A stretch of DNA of 64,000 nucleotides from Gordionus sp. m RMFG-2023 (GCF_954871325.1 NC_088775.1:20995561-21059560); one strand, 5' to 3'; shown: positions 1 to 12,289, counted from the first letter of the stretch. Translations and numbers: made by a program. Notes: generated by a model from the letters alone, not told the origin.

Positions 1-688
1 TTTTGTAAAAATTCTTTCTTTTAAATTTATTTAATGACCTTTTATATTTTCCTAATTTTCGTAAATGTTAATTTAATTTAAGGACGAATTTGTTAAAAAT
101 TAACCTTAAATTGTATATATGTAAATAGTATTAAAATAATAATATATATAGTTGTAAAATTTTCAATATATTCAGTAATATAGTAATAGTAATATAAAAA
201 ATGATAAATTAAATAAAAGATTTCAAAAATATTTTTTGGTTTTTCTTTACCTGCCTTCCCTGAAAATATCACAATCAATGACATTATTTTTCAAATAAAA
301 CTTTCTGCTAACCTTTTAGGTGTAGTATAAATAAAAGCTAGACATTCTAAATCATATATAGTGCTAAACAATATACTATAATAATGCATTCATTGTAAAT
401 GAGAGGAGTTTTAATTAAATTTATGATCTAAAAAATAACTCTCTTATATTAACAATATTGATAGTTGATAGTAGATTAAAACAATTGAAGTTATTTATTT
501 ATGAAGATATTAGCATTATAATAAAATAGTTGAGTAGGAATATCGCCGCCGAAGATAGCGAGGTTTTTTAGGAGGGTGTGCATAGGTTTTTGAGGGGATT
601 TTGCAACCAGTAAATCCTGTCATGTGGAACTGCCTCCATGCAATAGAGTTGTCAAGTTAATTAAAACCCCCACTTTTACACATATTGA
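1..688. other. AT-rich region, no gene seen
   Basis: I see no convincing gene. The only longer open frame (93-284, - strand) is a low-complexity Ile/Tyr/Phe run expected by chance in such AT-rich DNA. The stretch around 545-650 is less AT-rich but has no recognisable motif. The last eight bases (681-688, CATATTGA) are the left target-site copy of the element that follows. Confidence 0.6.
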
Positions 689-1185
689 CATAGGCGTAGC
701 CAGGGGGGGGGCAAGGTAATCCCCCCTTCAGAAATTTATCACTTTTTGTAAATATCATTTTAAGCTAATAAAAAATATACCCCTTAGTCCTCTCCCCACT
801 CCATGACCCTAAAAAATATATGCATATATCTTAACAATAATTTGAAAGAAAGAATGTAAAAGTTGATATTTTTTATAAAACTATTCATCATAATTTATAC
901 ATTTTTGGAAAAAAGCATTTTTATATATAAAAAGTGAACCAAAAATGTTTTTTAAGAAATGGAATATAAGCCAAAGATAAGTCTTAAGACAAAAGTGAAA
1001 TGTATAATAATTATTAATAATAGATCCATATAATTACTAAATAATATAATATATCAAATATAATTTTTTATAAAGTGAGTAATTTTAATTTATTTATCTT
1101 AATTAAAGTAAAATATAATTATAAAACTAAATCATAAATTAAATAAAAAATTAAAGCACAATACAAACAGTGGAATATTATATGT

Positions 1186-3750
1186 CAGGGTTGGCATGTC
1201 GGTCAATTGACCGGTCAAATTCGGTCAATTGACCGGAGGAATATTTGACCGGTCAAATACTCTAAAATATTAATGGCGAATAAATATTTTGATATAATTA
1301 ACTAGTATGCATTAAAAGCATGTTTATCAATCTTATTAGGTTACAATTATTTAAAAAATTATTTGTATCATGAATTGTTAAAAACAAGAGAATTTTTTTA
1401 TTGTTAAAATATAAATATGTAATTTTTCTAAATATAGTAATATTTTTAGTTATTTTTTTGCCTAATCATTGCCGTTTCTCGCCTTCTTTATTTTTTTTAA
1501 TTCATTTTTCTTAAAAAAAATAAAAATACCGGATTTATTATAATCATAATATAATTTTTTCATTCTTATTTTTTAATAAATTTAAATTTTATTTAATATT
1601 TAGCTGAGTATAAATTATATTAATTCTCATTTGTTTTACTTACACTTCCTATATTTGGTTTTTAAAATTAATTTTCATTTTAATTGTTCTGGTCAGATTT
1701 ACGGAGTATTATTCAATTCTGGTAAAAAGTTATATATATTATATTATATTTATAATATTAAGAAATTATTGGAATAATTGGTCGATAATTATAAAATAGT
1801 TAAGATTGATTAACTTTACAATAATCAAAATCATTTTTTGTTAAATTTTAATATATTAGGGATTATGGTCAACCCAAAGCATTATGTTTGGAAACATTTT
1901 CAAGAAGTACGCGATAGTAAATCAGTTAAAGCGGTGTGCAAGTTTTGCAAGATGTCCTATATCACCCTCGTTAATAGAATGGTCAAACATTTATTAAGCA
2001 GCTTACTATGTGCCCTGTTATAATTAAGGAAAAATTTTATTCGATTAAATATAAATCTCAATCTTGTATAACCGGTTTCATAGATAAAATTAATCCCAAA
2101 GAAAAAAATGAGCTGGATCAATTGTTTGTAAAGGCTGTATATGCGAGCAATTTACCTTTCCACATCACTGAAAATCCATTACCCAGGAGAAGGCAGCTGG
2201 CTGGATATCTTCTAGACAAAGCGTCAGGTGATATGGAGGTGAGAGTTGCAGATATAATAGATAAAGCTCCTTACTTATCAATTGTATCAGATGGCTGGAG
2301 CAACATTAGAAACGAGAGTATTATTAATTTTATGGTGATGACGCCTGTTCCAGTGTTCTACAAATTTCTAAATACTGAGGAAAATCGCCATACGGCAGAT
2401 TATATTGCCCAGGAATTTAAAAATGTAATTCATGAATTGAATCCGGTAAAATATATTCTTTAGTTACTGATAATGCCGCTAACATGAAAGCAGCCTGGAG
2501 AATTCTAAAATCTGAATCTATTTATAATCATATACAATATTATGGTTGTGCAGCGCATACATTGCAGTTATTCTTTCACGATTTTGAACGATTGAACGCC
2601 TTCAGTGGCCATATTTCAGTAATTAAAAAAATTTTTAAATTTTTCAAGAATAAACACATAACAGCTGCAGTATTTTCCCGTAATAAGAATCTTCATGGCA
2701 TACCATCTACATTAAGTACAATTAGCCAAACAAGATGGGCATCGTCAATAAAATGTATGGAGCAAATTCAAATATGCAAGAAAGCTCTAAAAGCATCAGT
2801 TGTTGAAGAAGCTGTTTGTGATATTTGTCCCATAGAAATTACCAATAATATATTAAACGAAGAATTTTGGACGAAAAATTTAAAATTTTTAGCTATACTC
2901 CAACCTTTAGCTACCTCATTGTTGAAAGTGCAAGGGGATAAATGTACTTTGGCCCAAGTAAAAAACGAGATGCTTAATTTGGAAAAACACATAATACAAT
3001 CATGCCATGATTCTATATTTTCTCCATCTCAAGAAAAAAAAATTAAGGTTATGTTTGAAAAGAGAAAAACTGATCTAAATACATGTGCTCACAATGCTGC
3101 TTATTTATTGGACCGAGCTTCTTACTAATACTGAATTTGATGAAGCATGTAATATAATACAAGAATTGGGTATTTTACAAGGTGGTGATAATCAAAATAT
3201 TTTGAGTAATATAGTAAATTTCAGAAGCAAAAGCGGTATATTTAATAGCCATAATATGTGGAAAGTTGTAACTTCCATAAGAAACAATCAAATTTCGGCC
3301 TCAAGTTGGTGGAATGCATTTTGCCCACCTTGCCCATTAAGAGAAGTCGCTAATATTTTACTAACATTTCCTAGTTCGACTTCTTCTTCTGGAAGAAATT
3401 GGTCGGTTTGGGGCAATATTCACACGAAAAACAGAAATAGATTAAAGGCTTCTACAGCAGGAAAATTAGTAAGAGTGTATCATAATTTAAGATTGATTAA
3501 AAATATTAAAGAAAATAATAAGACTCTGCCACGGAGGGTGAAACATTGACTATAGAATGAATTAAAAAATATTATGATATTTATTATTATACATAGATTT
3601 ATTATAATAATATATAAATGCAAAATAAAGTTAATATTGGTGTAAAAAACATTTATTTGGACCATATTTGACCGTATTTGACCATATTTGACCGGTCAAA
3701 TATCGGTCAATTGACCGAATTGTATTTGACTGGTCAAATGCACAACCCTG
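1186..3750 (+). mobile_element. hAT DNA transposon, nearly full length but decayed
   Basis: It begins CAGGGTTGGCAT and ends ATGCACAACCCTG, with a perfect 8-bp target duplication TTATATGT at 1178-1185 and 3751-3758. Both subterminal regions carry repeated palindromes built on TTGACCGGTCAA, likely transposase-binding repeats. A hAT transposase lies inside on the same strand. The element inserted into the older element 689-4437. A terminal fragment of the same family lies at 41007. Confidence 0.92.
1865..3549 (+). pseudogene. hAT transposase (BED finger, RNase-H-like core, dimerisation domain)
   Basis: Starting from the ATG at 1865, the N-terminal part looks like a BED zinc finger: a VWKHF motif, a CKFC pair, then an N..R...H stretch. 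The middle part has SDGWSN, typical of the first part of the hAT catalytic core, followed by TDNAANM and CAAHTLQL. The C-terminal part has WW followed by the conserved RNWS.W.NIHTKNRNRL stretch of the hAT dimerisation region. The reading is broken by three frameshifts: near 1990, at about 2455-2465 and near 3110. The domains are in order and otherwise well kept, so this is a fairly recent loss of function in what was an autonomous element. Confidence 0.88.
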
Positions 3751-4594
3751 TTATATGTCGTAGATTTACAGTATATCAAATTTTATCAATTATCATCTTA
3801 CAATCAAGTAATTTTTACCAATATAGCGAATTATATATTTTACAGAAAACTATAAAATATTGATAAGGACATCAGAAAATATCTTTTAAAGATATTGTGG
3901 GATGAACAAAATGATTAATTTTTTATATCAATTTTTATTTATAATAAATAGATGGTGTAAAATAATTGAATGCAAATTGTTGCTATATATAATAAAGAGA
4001 ATTTATTAGAAAAATTTGTTAAAATATTAACTGTAATATATTTTCTGTCAAATATGTCTTATAAAAGTGGAATTTTACCTAGTATTTTGTAACTAATTCT
4101 ATGTAATAGAGGAATATCAACTATCAACTATATGTCTACTTACTTTTTATAAATAAATTTCTTATACTTGTTTGGAATAAATTATTACCATACTTTTATA
4201 TTAATGTATATAAAGTAATTTATTATATTTTATATAAACTAATAAAAATATATTTCATATTTGTTCCAGGTTTATTTTTTTTTATTAAAATTAACCTCCT
4301 ATCTTGTAAAAATATTTTATGACTATATATAGACTTAGGTAACCCGACCGAAGGCCCGCCCAAAATGGTGTCTGGGGGCGAAGTCATCAGTAATTTTTTA
4401 GCCCCCCCCCCATTAGGAAAATCCTGGCTAGCCTATGCATATTGATCACCTGATAAAAAGATGCCCAAATTCCCTAAAAATATATAAAGACTTATAAACT
4501 TTCCTGATAAAATATTAATTTAATCTAATAACACCCTCAAGTTGAATATTTACAACTTCTCAGGCAGATTCTTTACCTGAAAAAGGGTCCCATC

Positions 4595-5361
4595 CAGGGT
4601 TGCCAGGTCAAAATTTTTAAATTGCGGGAGAAATTTGGTATTATGCGCGAGAAATACGAAAATTGGGGTAGAAATATAAAAATTGCTAAAAAAAAAATTT
4701 TGCGGGCTGAATTGACTTAATTATCCGCCTATTATTTTTTATAATTAGTTTATATAAATACAAAGTCGGTAACTATTTTTCAAAATAAAATAACATCTTG
4801 ATTTATTAAAATATATTAATTTATAAAAAAACCAACGATCTGTTTTAAATATACAAGAATGTTAACAAGATAATATTTTATAAAAAAAACGATTTTAATT
4901 TTACAATCTTAAATATATTTTATGCGAATGTCCCGCAAAACGACCGCAATTGGAAATCTACCATGTGTGTGTATAACTTTATGGATAGGAGCTTAATTAT
5001 CACGTATCACGTTTAAATACATTATAAGTACTCCAAAAATAAGAAATAATACAGATGCAACTACAGTTGCGGCAATTGTAATCACTTAACTTATAGAGAG
5101 ATACTTATCATCACAATGTTGGTAGAATCTTTTTCCTATAATATTTAACGGCCTAATATAAATGAAAACTATACTTGTAGAACAAAAATGAGCAAGGCTA
5201 TCAATGTTTTAGGACCTAAATCCAGGATGTCAATTCTTGACGTTTTGAAAGATGGGCATACATATGCAATTCTAACAGATGCATTTAATAAGGGACTATA
5301 TCCTCCACTATTTCAACAAAATTAAGGTCGTTTCAATAAAACTATTAAATTTTTTCCCCTC
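4595..5361 (+). repeat. Left arm of the foldback hAT, outer part
   Basis: This stretch repeats, in reverse complement, the outer part of 11640-12281. It carries the same hAT terminal sequence and the same N-terminal transposase stretch. The arm is cut by the gypsy element and resumes at 10159. Aligning the two arms shows the arm broken exactly at the 5-bp gypsy target duplication CCCTC. Confidence 0.8.
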
Positions 5362-5602
5362 TATTGATCTGACCGATTAATACTAACCTAAATTGTTTTT
5401 TTATGTTGATATAAATTGATTTTTTTATAAATTGTGTAGATTGATTTTTTTTTATATAAATTTTGATATATTAATATGAAAATTGTTATATAAACCTGAT
5501 TTTTTAGTTTGATAAGAAAATGTAAAATTTTAAAATATATTATATAAAATTAAATTATTAATATAAAATAAAATAAACAATCACATAAATTAGAAAACTT
5601 TA
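5362..5602 (+). repeat. Left LTR of the gypsy element
   Basis: It is a direct repeat of 9926-10153. It starts TATTGATCTGACC (right LTR TGTTGATATGACC) and ends AAAACTTTA, and the TGGTGGCAG primer-binding-like site begins at 5603. It is slightly longer than the right LTR because of small differences near its start. Confidence 0.9.
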
Positions 5603-5653
5603 TGGTGGCAGCTACGCTACATATTCGAGGATATCGTAAATAAATAAATAAAT

Positions 5654-6443
5654 ATGAAACAGATTACCAATAATAATGTTAATATATATATTGAATTTCC
5701 AATATACTCAGGCAATGGCGATCTTTTTTTGAGTAGATTCGAAGATATCTTCAAGGACACTCAGATCTCAGACATCGAAAAAGCAGGTTCCTTTACAAGA
5801 AGACTACCAGATGAGGTATATATCAAGCTCAAATCGATATGTTCACCTACAGACTTCATCAATCCATCGATATTGATTGAAAAATTCAGGTTATTACACC
5901 CGAGGAAATCTACAAGTTCCAACTTATTATTATTTAACGCAGCTGTTCAAGGTAAAAACGAAGCATTTTAAAAAATGAATGTTTGCTATGTGATAGTAGA
6001 GTTATTGTAAAAGTAAAAATTTCATCAATCAGCAAAAATATTAGACAGAAAATTACGTTAAAATAAAATATTACATTAGCAGAAGTTCTTACTTTAAGAG
6101 ATGATTTTGAAGAGTTAGAATTGAAAGAAAATATATAAAGTTGAAAATATTTCTTCTAACGAAAAAACAGAAGATGATACACGTGAAACAAGAAAGGCAA
6201 AGAGGCAGGAAAACAGAAGAAAATAAACAATTGGTGTATAAAGACCATGACGAACGACAAAATTTACAATCTAATTACGATAACAGACAACGATGGACAA
6301 CAAGAGGCCATGACTTTCAAAGAAATATTTATCAAGGAAATAGTTATAACCCCAGATATCAAGGAAATAATTACAACCCTAGATATCAGAATTATAACGC
6401 GAATTATTACAACAACGTCAAAGCAAACTATCCAGGATCCTAA
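5654..6443 (+). pseudogene. gag region of the gypsy element (fossil)
   Basis: The first part is a capsid-like gag segment (motifs FLSRFEDIFKDTQ and RRLPDEVY). The later part is rich in Arg, Asn, Tyr and Gln with repeated NPRYQ-type units. No CCHC zinc knuckle is visible, so RNA binding would rest on this basic Asn/Tyr-rich tail. The second gypsy copy at 41855-42670 has the same layout. The region is broken. Confidence 0.75.
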
Positions 6444-6779
6444 AATAATTCTTCGAGATTTGATAATAGAGCTAGTTATAATAACAATAACTATAATAAT
6501 AATAGATTTAATAATGATTATAATTACAGATATAACAAACATTATAACGATTCAAGATTTATTCAAAGATATAACGATAATTATAATATTGGAAATCAAG
6601 GAAGAAATCAAGTATGCAATTGTAAATATCATAACAACGACAATAATCATTCACGATATACAAATAAAGTAAACACTGTAAATATAGAAGAGATAAAAGA
6701 AGATGATAATGACAAACTAGAAAGAAAAGAATATAATTTATACAATTTAGACATAAACAATATGGATACCGATAATAAT

Positions 6780-9747
6780 TACACAGCTAACGATGCTTAT
6801 AAGGTCACGGTATATTTGAACGACATGCCTATTTTGATGCAGATTGATACCGGCTCGTTCATATCGCGATGGAGTAAAAATCTTAAATAATTCAGATATT
6901 AAATTAACTGGATATGATGGAAACACAATAAATGTATTAGGAGCTACCAAAGTCAAGGCAAAATTCGAGGACAAAAGTCAAATCTTAACTGCTTATGTAG
7001 TCCTTAGTGATAAGATTGCACTGTTAGGAAGGACCTGGATAACAGTTTTTGGGAATATACTAGATAAATTTGTGAATATGGTCGAGGATGATTATGATAA
7101 TACTATACAAGAGTTAATCAAGCAATGCAATTTTAAACTTAACCAAAAACCAATGCTACGCAGCTATGTCAAATTACGTTTAAAACACGATGCCACACCG
7201 AAAATCATACCGCCAAGGCGTATACCATATTCTAGAGTTGATTTGATAACAAAAGAACTTCAAAAGTGGATAAACGATAAAATTATTGAACCTGTTGAAG
7301 ATGTTAGATGGGCTAGTCCTCTCACTCCCGTTTATAAGAGCGATGGCTCACTTAGGCTCTATGCCGACTTCAAAAATACTATCAACCCTGCTTTACAAGA
7401 TTTCAAATACCCTATACCATGTATAAATGATTTAATCGCAAAATTATCTAAAGGCAAAAAATTTACCAAGATAGATTTTAAAAACGCGTTTCTCCAAATA
7501 CCCATACACAAGGAATCAAGAGATTTTCTTACGATATCGACACATAGGTTTACGAGACTGCCGTTTGGTTTAAAAACTTCGTCGGCAATATTCCAACAAA
7601 CTATGGATAACATTTTCGGAGATTTAAAAGATGTTATATTTTACATTGACGACTTGTTAATTACAGGTGATAACGATGAGATACATTTGGAGAACATTAA
7701 AAAAGTATTCGAAAAGATCATCAAGTATGGATTAACCCCCAATTTCAACAAAAGTTTATTCCTGCAAGATAAAATACGCTTTTTGGGACATGATATAGAC
7801 AAACATGGTATACATCCCAACGATGATAAGATAAAAGCTATTTCTAACATGCCGGAACCGAAGACAAAAGATGAATTGACAACTTTTTTGGGGATGGCGA
7901 GCTATTATCGAAAATTTTTAAGTAATTTTGCTGACGTATCTGATCCTTTACAAAAAATGGTTAATAAAGATAAATGGTTATGAGATAATACACATCAAGA
8001 AAGCTTCGACGACCTAAAAAATCTGATATGTACTCCGCCTACGTTAAATTTTTATAATCCGGATCTACCAATAGGCATTGCAACTGATGCTTCAAAGAAA
8101 GGTCTAGGCGCAGTCTTATTTCATATTGAAGGTGATGGTAAAAAGAAACCCATTGCTTTCGCGTCAAGATTATTGAAATCAGAATTTAATTACACTAATA
8201 TAGAGAGGGAAGCTTTATCTGTTATATACGCGGTAAAAAAGTTTCAAGAATATTTAATTGGTACGAGATTTACAATAATCACAGATCACAAGCCACTCGT
8301 TTATATATTTACGAAGGGACTTAAAGATAACTCATCCATATCAATGTGACTTCAAAAATAAAGTTTGGCTATGGGAGCATATGACTTTACGATAATTCAT
8401 AGACCAGGGAAACGAAATGTAGTACCGGATTGTTTGTCAAGATTACCCCAAATGAACACAGAAGAAATGATACAAGAGATAGATGATAAAAAAATTGATG
8501 ACAAATTTTGGGATTTACCAATAAATTTTAAGAATAGTTAAAGAAACTAGTATTGATATCGAATTAATGGAGGTAATCAACAATATAAAAAATCATGAAC
8601 AGATAAAGAATAAAATATATAAAAATATGGAAATGGAACTGAGCTTAATTAAAGATTTTCTTTTTAAAGAGAATAGGATCATTATACCAAAAAATATGAG
8701 AAAGGAGATATTACAGGAATTACACAAAGGGCATCTTAGTGCTGGAAAAACGAAATTGTTGGCGAGAGATTACTTGTGGTGGCCAGGTCTAAACGCTGAA
8801 ATAGATCAGGAGGTAAGAAACTGTGACACGTGAAATAAATATGCGGACAATCTTCATAATGTACAAAATCCATGGGAAACAGCTGTTAAAGTGTTCGAAC
8901 GCGTGCACATCGACTTTGCACAGTTTGAAGGTAGCAATTTCTTGGTATGTGTTGACGCATTTAGCAAATTCCCTGTCATTAGAAGAATGAGAGATATAAC
9001 TACTGAGTCTACAATTAAAGAATTATTAAAAATAATCAGTTTGTTTGGTATACCCGAGATGATAGTCAGCGATAATGGTACGAATTTTACAAGTAGCTTG
9101 TTCAAAAAATTTGGTAGTGATCATGGAATTGATCACATTTTCACCGCGCCTCACCACCAACAGTCCAATGGTCAGTGTGAGCGAATGATAAGATCAATGA
9201 AAATATGCATGAAAAGGAATATGGAAAGTAATAAGAAAATAGACTTAGATACTTTAGAAAAGTTTTTAATTATCGCAACACACCAAACGCGACAACCAAC
9301 AAGATACCAAGCGAAGTGATGTTCAACAGAACCATAAGAACCACATGGGATTTAATAAAACCGCAAGAAGATAAAGTGAACGAATTTAATCGCAATTTAT
9401 CGTCGAATAGAAACATCATGAATGGTGACAAAGTATGGTATAAAACCTTCAAAGGTAATATGTGGGACAAAGGCACGATAAAACGTAAAAATGGAAATTT
9501 AACATTTGAAGTTGAAACAGGATACAAAATTATTAGAAGACATTTAGACCAAATTAAAAAAAGGTCAACGAGTAGCGCACCTCTTGATGAAACGACACAT
9601 GTGAAATCAAATACAATAACTATTACTGTAAGTTTTAGAAGAAATGATGATCCAAATTTAGGAGTACAAGAACAGAGTCTTGTTAGTCAAAGACCTAGCA
9701 GGAATATAATTTGGCCCAAAAAATTCGATAATTTTATAATGAAATAA
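6780..9747 (+). pseudogene. pol region of the gypsy element (fossil)
   Basis: In order: remains of an aspartic protease around 6830-7050; a reverse transcriptase (about 7150-7980) with RLPFGLKTSS and the catalytic YIDD box; RNase H (about 8040-8460) with TDASKKGLGA and TDHKPL; an integrase zinc-binding region (HKGHL...WWPG, about 8720-8830); an integrase core (about 8890-9320) with DNGTNF and HHQQSNGQCE; and a basic C-terminal part to 9747. This order is the Ty3/gypsy one. The region is interrupted several times and cannot be a working polyprotein. Confidence 0.85.
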
Positions 9748-9925
9748 AGACTAAAAATATATATATATATAATAAAATATTTTTCTTTTAAAAAAAAAAA
9801 CTTTCTATAGCAAAAGTTAATGAAATATACTAATGACAATAAAACTATCAAGAAACCTTGACTGCACGATAAGATTCACATGCAAGAAAAACCTGAGTAG
9901 AGATCATTTTATTTAAAAGGTGGAA

Positions 9926-10153
9926 TGTTGATATGACCGATTAATGTTTTTTTATGTTGATATAAATTGATTTTTTTATAAATTGGATAGATTGATTTTT
10001 TTTTATATAAATTTTGATATATTAATATGAAAATTGTTATATAAACCTGATTTTTTAGTTTGATAAGAAAATGTAAAATTTTAAAATATATTATATAAAA
10101 TTAAATTATTAATATAAAATAAAATAAACAATCATCTAAATTAGAAAACTTTA
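9926..10153 (+). repeat. Right LTR of the gypsy element
   Basis: This direct repeat of 5362-5602 follows the purine tract at about 9915-9925. The five bases after it, CCCTC (10154-10158), repeat the five bases before the left LTR. Confidence 0.9.
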
Positions 10154-10158
10154 CCCTC

Positions 10159-10600
10159 AAATAGTGAAAAATCCAAAGACATAGCTAACATATAATGATA
10201 AATATAGCAGAGATTATCAATAAATTGCATGTCAGCTTTCTGATCTGGTAATGCCTCAGTGAATTTGGTAAAACAGAGTGTATTTACAGAATTTAGTCAG
10301 CACAATGTTGGTTGCGATATGTTCTTAATACCCGCCATCGATAGAATTTTAAAATTTTATAAACCTTTAAAATTTTAAATAAAGATTATAAAAGTGGTCC
10401 TAACATTTGAAAAAATTTTTCAATAATGAATGGCAGAGGTATATTTATGAATGATTTTACATGTAGTAGATCTACTACATGCTGTTAATGTGTAGTTGCA
10501 ATCAGAAGAATCTTAACAAAGATTCACAAAATTATGCTGCAGATGTGTTCATCTTTACAGTTAAAAATTGATAATAAATTTTATGGCGCCATTGCTAAAA
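10159..10600 (+). repeat. Left arm of the foldback hAT, inner part
   Basis: It continues the left arm after the gypsy copy and matches the reverse complement of 10982-11610. Matched landmarks are AAGCTGACATGCAA / TTGCATGTCAGC near 10225 and 11550, and TAATAAATTTTATGG near 10570 and 11010. The loop between the arms is about 380 bases. Confidence 0.8.
10460..10481. repeat. Perfect 22-bp palindrome
   Basis: The half CATGTAGTAGA is followed directly by its exact reverse complement. It lies inside the inner left arm and is absent as a perfect palindrome from the matching part of the right arm. Confidence 0.7.
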
Positions 10601-12060
10601 CTTAATTATATTTTATTTGAAATTTAAATAATAGAACTAAATGTTTACCATTGTTATTTAGATATTTATAAAATTCCTGGGCATGACATATTATATATTG
10701 TTTAACCATTAGCTCGGCATCTAATGTTGTTAAAGCAATCCGATTTCTCTTCTTTTTACAGGCAGTCCTCATCAGGCTAAAAATGCGCTCGAATGAGGCT
10801 TAGAATGAGGTAAGGAGAAGACATACTCGCATATTTTTTTCAAGCATGGGGATTTATCGTTATTACGAAAAAATTCTACCTATTTCTCATCTGCTTTTGT
10901 TATTAAAATCAAATTTTGATTCTAAATATTCTAAAATTGTCTTAATAAAAATATCTGCTTCATTATTTGAACATTTTTAATATATTATTTTTAGTAATAG
11001 AGCCATAAAATTTATTATCAATTTTAACTGTAGAGATGAACAGAGCTGTAGCATGATTTTGTGAATCTTTTTTAATAAAGAATATTCTGATTGCTATTAA
11101 CTCCATGAAGTAGATTTCCTACAGAAACGAATCCCAAATATGCTTCTGCCATTTCATACTCGAAAAAATTTTTCAAAATTTTAGGGCAGCTTTTAAAATC
11201 TATATTTATGAAGTATTTTTTTAAGGGTTTGTAAAATTTTAAAATTCTATCGATGGCAGATATTAATGAAAATCACCTGATAGGTATATATCGCAACAAC
11301 TCACACCATTCCAAGTTAGACCACTTCACCAACTCTTTTAATTCATTAACTCTTTTAGTTGATGAACTAAATTTGTTAAAACATTTCATCACAATTATTT
11401 CGACATCCACAGATAGTACATTCATTGCCTTCTTGCAAGAATTATGTAGTATATGGCATATACAGCCAATTGGTATTAATTCATTATTGTGCTGCCTCAA
11501 TTCGGTAACTTTGGTTTTTGCCAAAATTTACATTAGCGCAGAAGGCTGACATGCAAATCATTGATAACCCTGAATCAGCTATATTTACCATTATGTGGCT
11601 AACTACATTGTTAGATTTTTCACTATCCGAGGAAAAAATTTTAACAGTTTTATTGAAATGTTCTTATTCTTGTTGAAATAGCGAAGGATCGAGGGAAATG
11701 TTTTAATATTTCCCTTATTAGATGCATCTGTTAGAATTGCATATGAATGCCCATCTTTCAAATCGTCTAGAATTAACCTCTAGGATTCAGGTGCTAAAAC
11801 ACTTGTGATAGCCTTGCTCATTTTTGTTCTGCCACAAGTAAGGTTTGCACTTATATTGGAGTCGTTAAATATCATGAGAAAAAAATTCGACCCACATTGT
11901 GATTATGCTCTGTGAATGTTGAACTAAATGATAGATGTATACGATTTCCGCAAATGTAGTTGCATCTGTATTATTTATTATTTTTGAAAATATTTTTGTA
12001 TTGCAATCGATGTTGATATACTCCCCTGTTCTGAATTATATGAATGAAATGATGTTGATT
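10601..12060 (-). pseudogene. hAT transposase remains in the foldback element
   Basis: Reading leftward on the - strand from about 12060 there is an N-terminal stretch (CGRTK-like WQNKNEQ, then SNRCI/DASNKG-like text). A middle stretch at 11273-11524 has CICHILHN followed by a VDVEIIVMKCFNKF segment. The C-terminal dimerisation region at about 10690-10800 has SFERIFSLMR. These match the order of hAT transposases of the ZBED5-like kind. Many stops and shifts are present, so it is inactive. The C-terminal part lies in the single-copy loop; the rest is duplicated in the other arm. Confidence 0.75.
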
Positions 12061-12281
12061 TATTATTGGATAAAAATAAAGCAGGATAGAAAGAAATTTA
12101 CAAACTAGACATGTTTTTCGAATAAATATTTAAAATTTATTTAAAAAATATTAAAATAATCAATTAATGTCTTTCAAAATTATTATTTATATATTAAAAA
12201 CGTTAAAATACTATAAAAAAAATTGCGGGAGATATTAAAAAATTGCGAGACCCGCTGATGGGGGGAGACATGGCAACCCTG
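10982..12281 (-). repeat. Right arm of the foldback hAT
   Basis: This uninterrupted arm of about 1.3 kb is the reverse complement of 4595-5361 joined to 10159-10600. It ends in the hAT terminus GGCAACCCTG. The arms differ by scattered changes and small indels, so the duplication is not recent. Confidence 0.8.
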
Positions 12282-12289
12282 GTCCCATC

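Larger units (their letters stand above)
689..4437. mobile_element. hAT-like non-autonomous element, interrupted by another hAT
   Basis: The left end starts CATAGGCGTAGCCAGG and the right end reads CCTGGCTAGCCTATG, so the ends are imperfect inverted repeats. They are flanked by a perfect 8-bp duplication CATATTGA (681-688 and 4438-4445), the target-site length of hAT transposons. Without the inner hAT (1186-3750 plus its 8-bp duplication) the element is only about 1.2 kb and shows no transposase of its own, so it was probably mobilised in trans. G- and C-runs lie just inside both ends. Confidence 0.8.
5362..10153 (+). mobile_element. Ty3/gypsy LTR retrotransposon, broken
   Basis: Two LTRs (5362-5602 and 9926-10153) flank a gag-pol interior, with a 5-bp target duplication CCCTC on both sides. 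A primer-binding-like site TGGTGGCAG follows the left LTR at once. A purine-rich tract (AAAAGGTGGAA) precedes the right LTR. The order is gag, protease, reverse transcriptase, RNase H, integrase, as in the Ty3/gypsy group. The reading frames are interrupted about half a dozen times, so it is a fossil. The LTRs are alike but not identical, suggesting moderate age. It sits inside the left arm of the hAT foldback element and is therefore younger than it. Confidence 0.9.
4595..12281. mobile_element. hAT-derived foldback element with a Ty3/gypsy insertion in its left arm
   Basis: The ends are CAGGGTTGCCAGG and GGCAACCCTG, flanked by a perfect 8-bp duplication GTCCCATC (4587-4594 and 12282-12289), so the whole structure was inserted as one hAT unit. 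Apart from the gypsy copy at 5362-10153, the element is almost all inverted repeat. The left arm (4595-5361 continued at 10159-10600) matches the reverse complement of the right arm (10982-12281). The loop of about 380 bases (10601-10981) encodes only the C-terminal part of a hAT transposase on the - strand. The element probably arose by inverted duplication of the 5' two-thirds of a hAT and then moved as a foldback. Confidence 0.8.

Noticed and set aside
93-284. 63-residue - strand reading frame
   Set aside because: Low-complexity Tyr/Ile run in AT-rich sequence, without any start context, motif or neighbouring exon.
5603-5620. Assigning the primer tRNA of the gypsy elements from TGGTGGCAG
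   Set aside because: The site fits a primer-binding site in position, but I could not match it to a specific tRNA 3' end with confidence.
6247-6672. Ile/Thr-rich frames on both strands
   Set aside because: They are out-of-frame readings of the Arg/Asn/Tyr-rich gag tail and adjoining region of the gypsy element.
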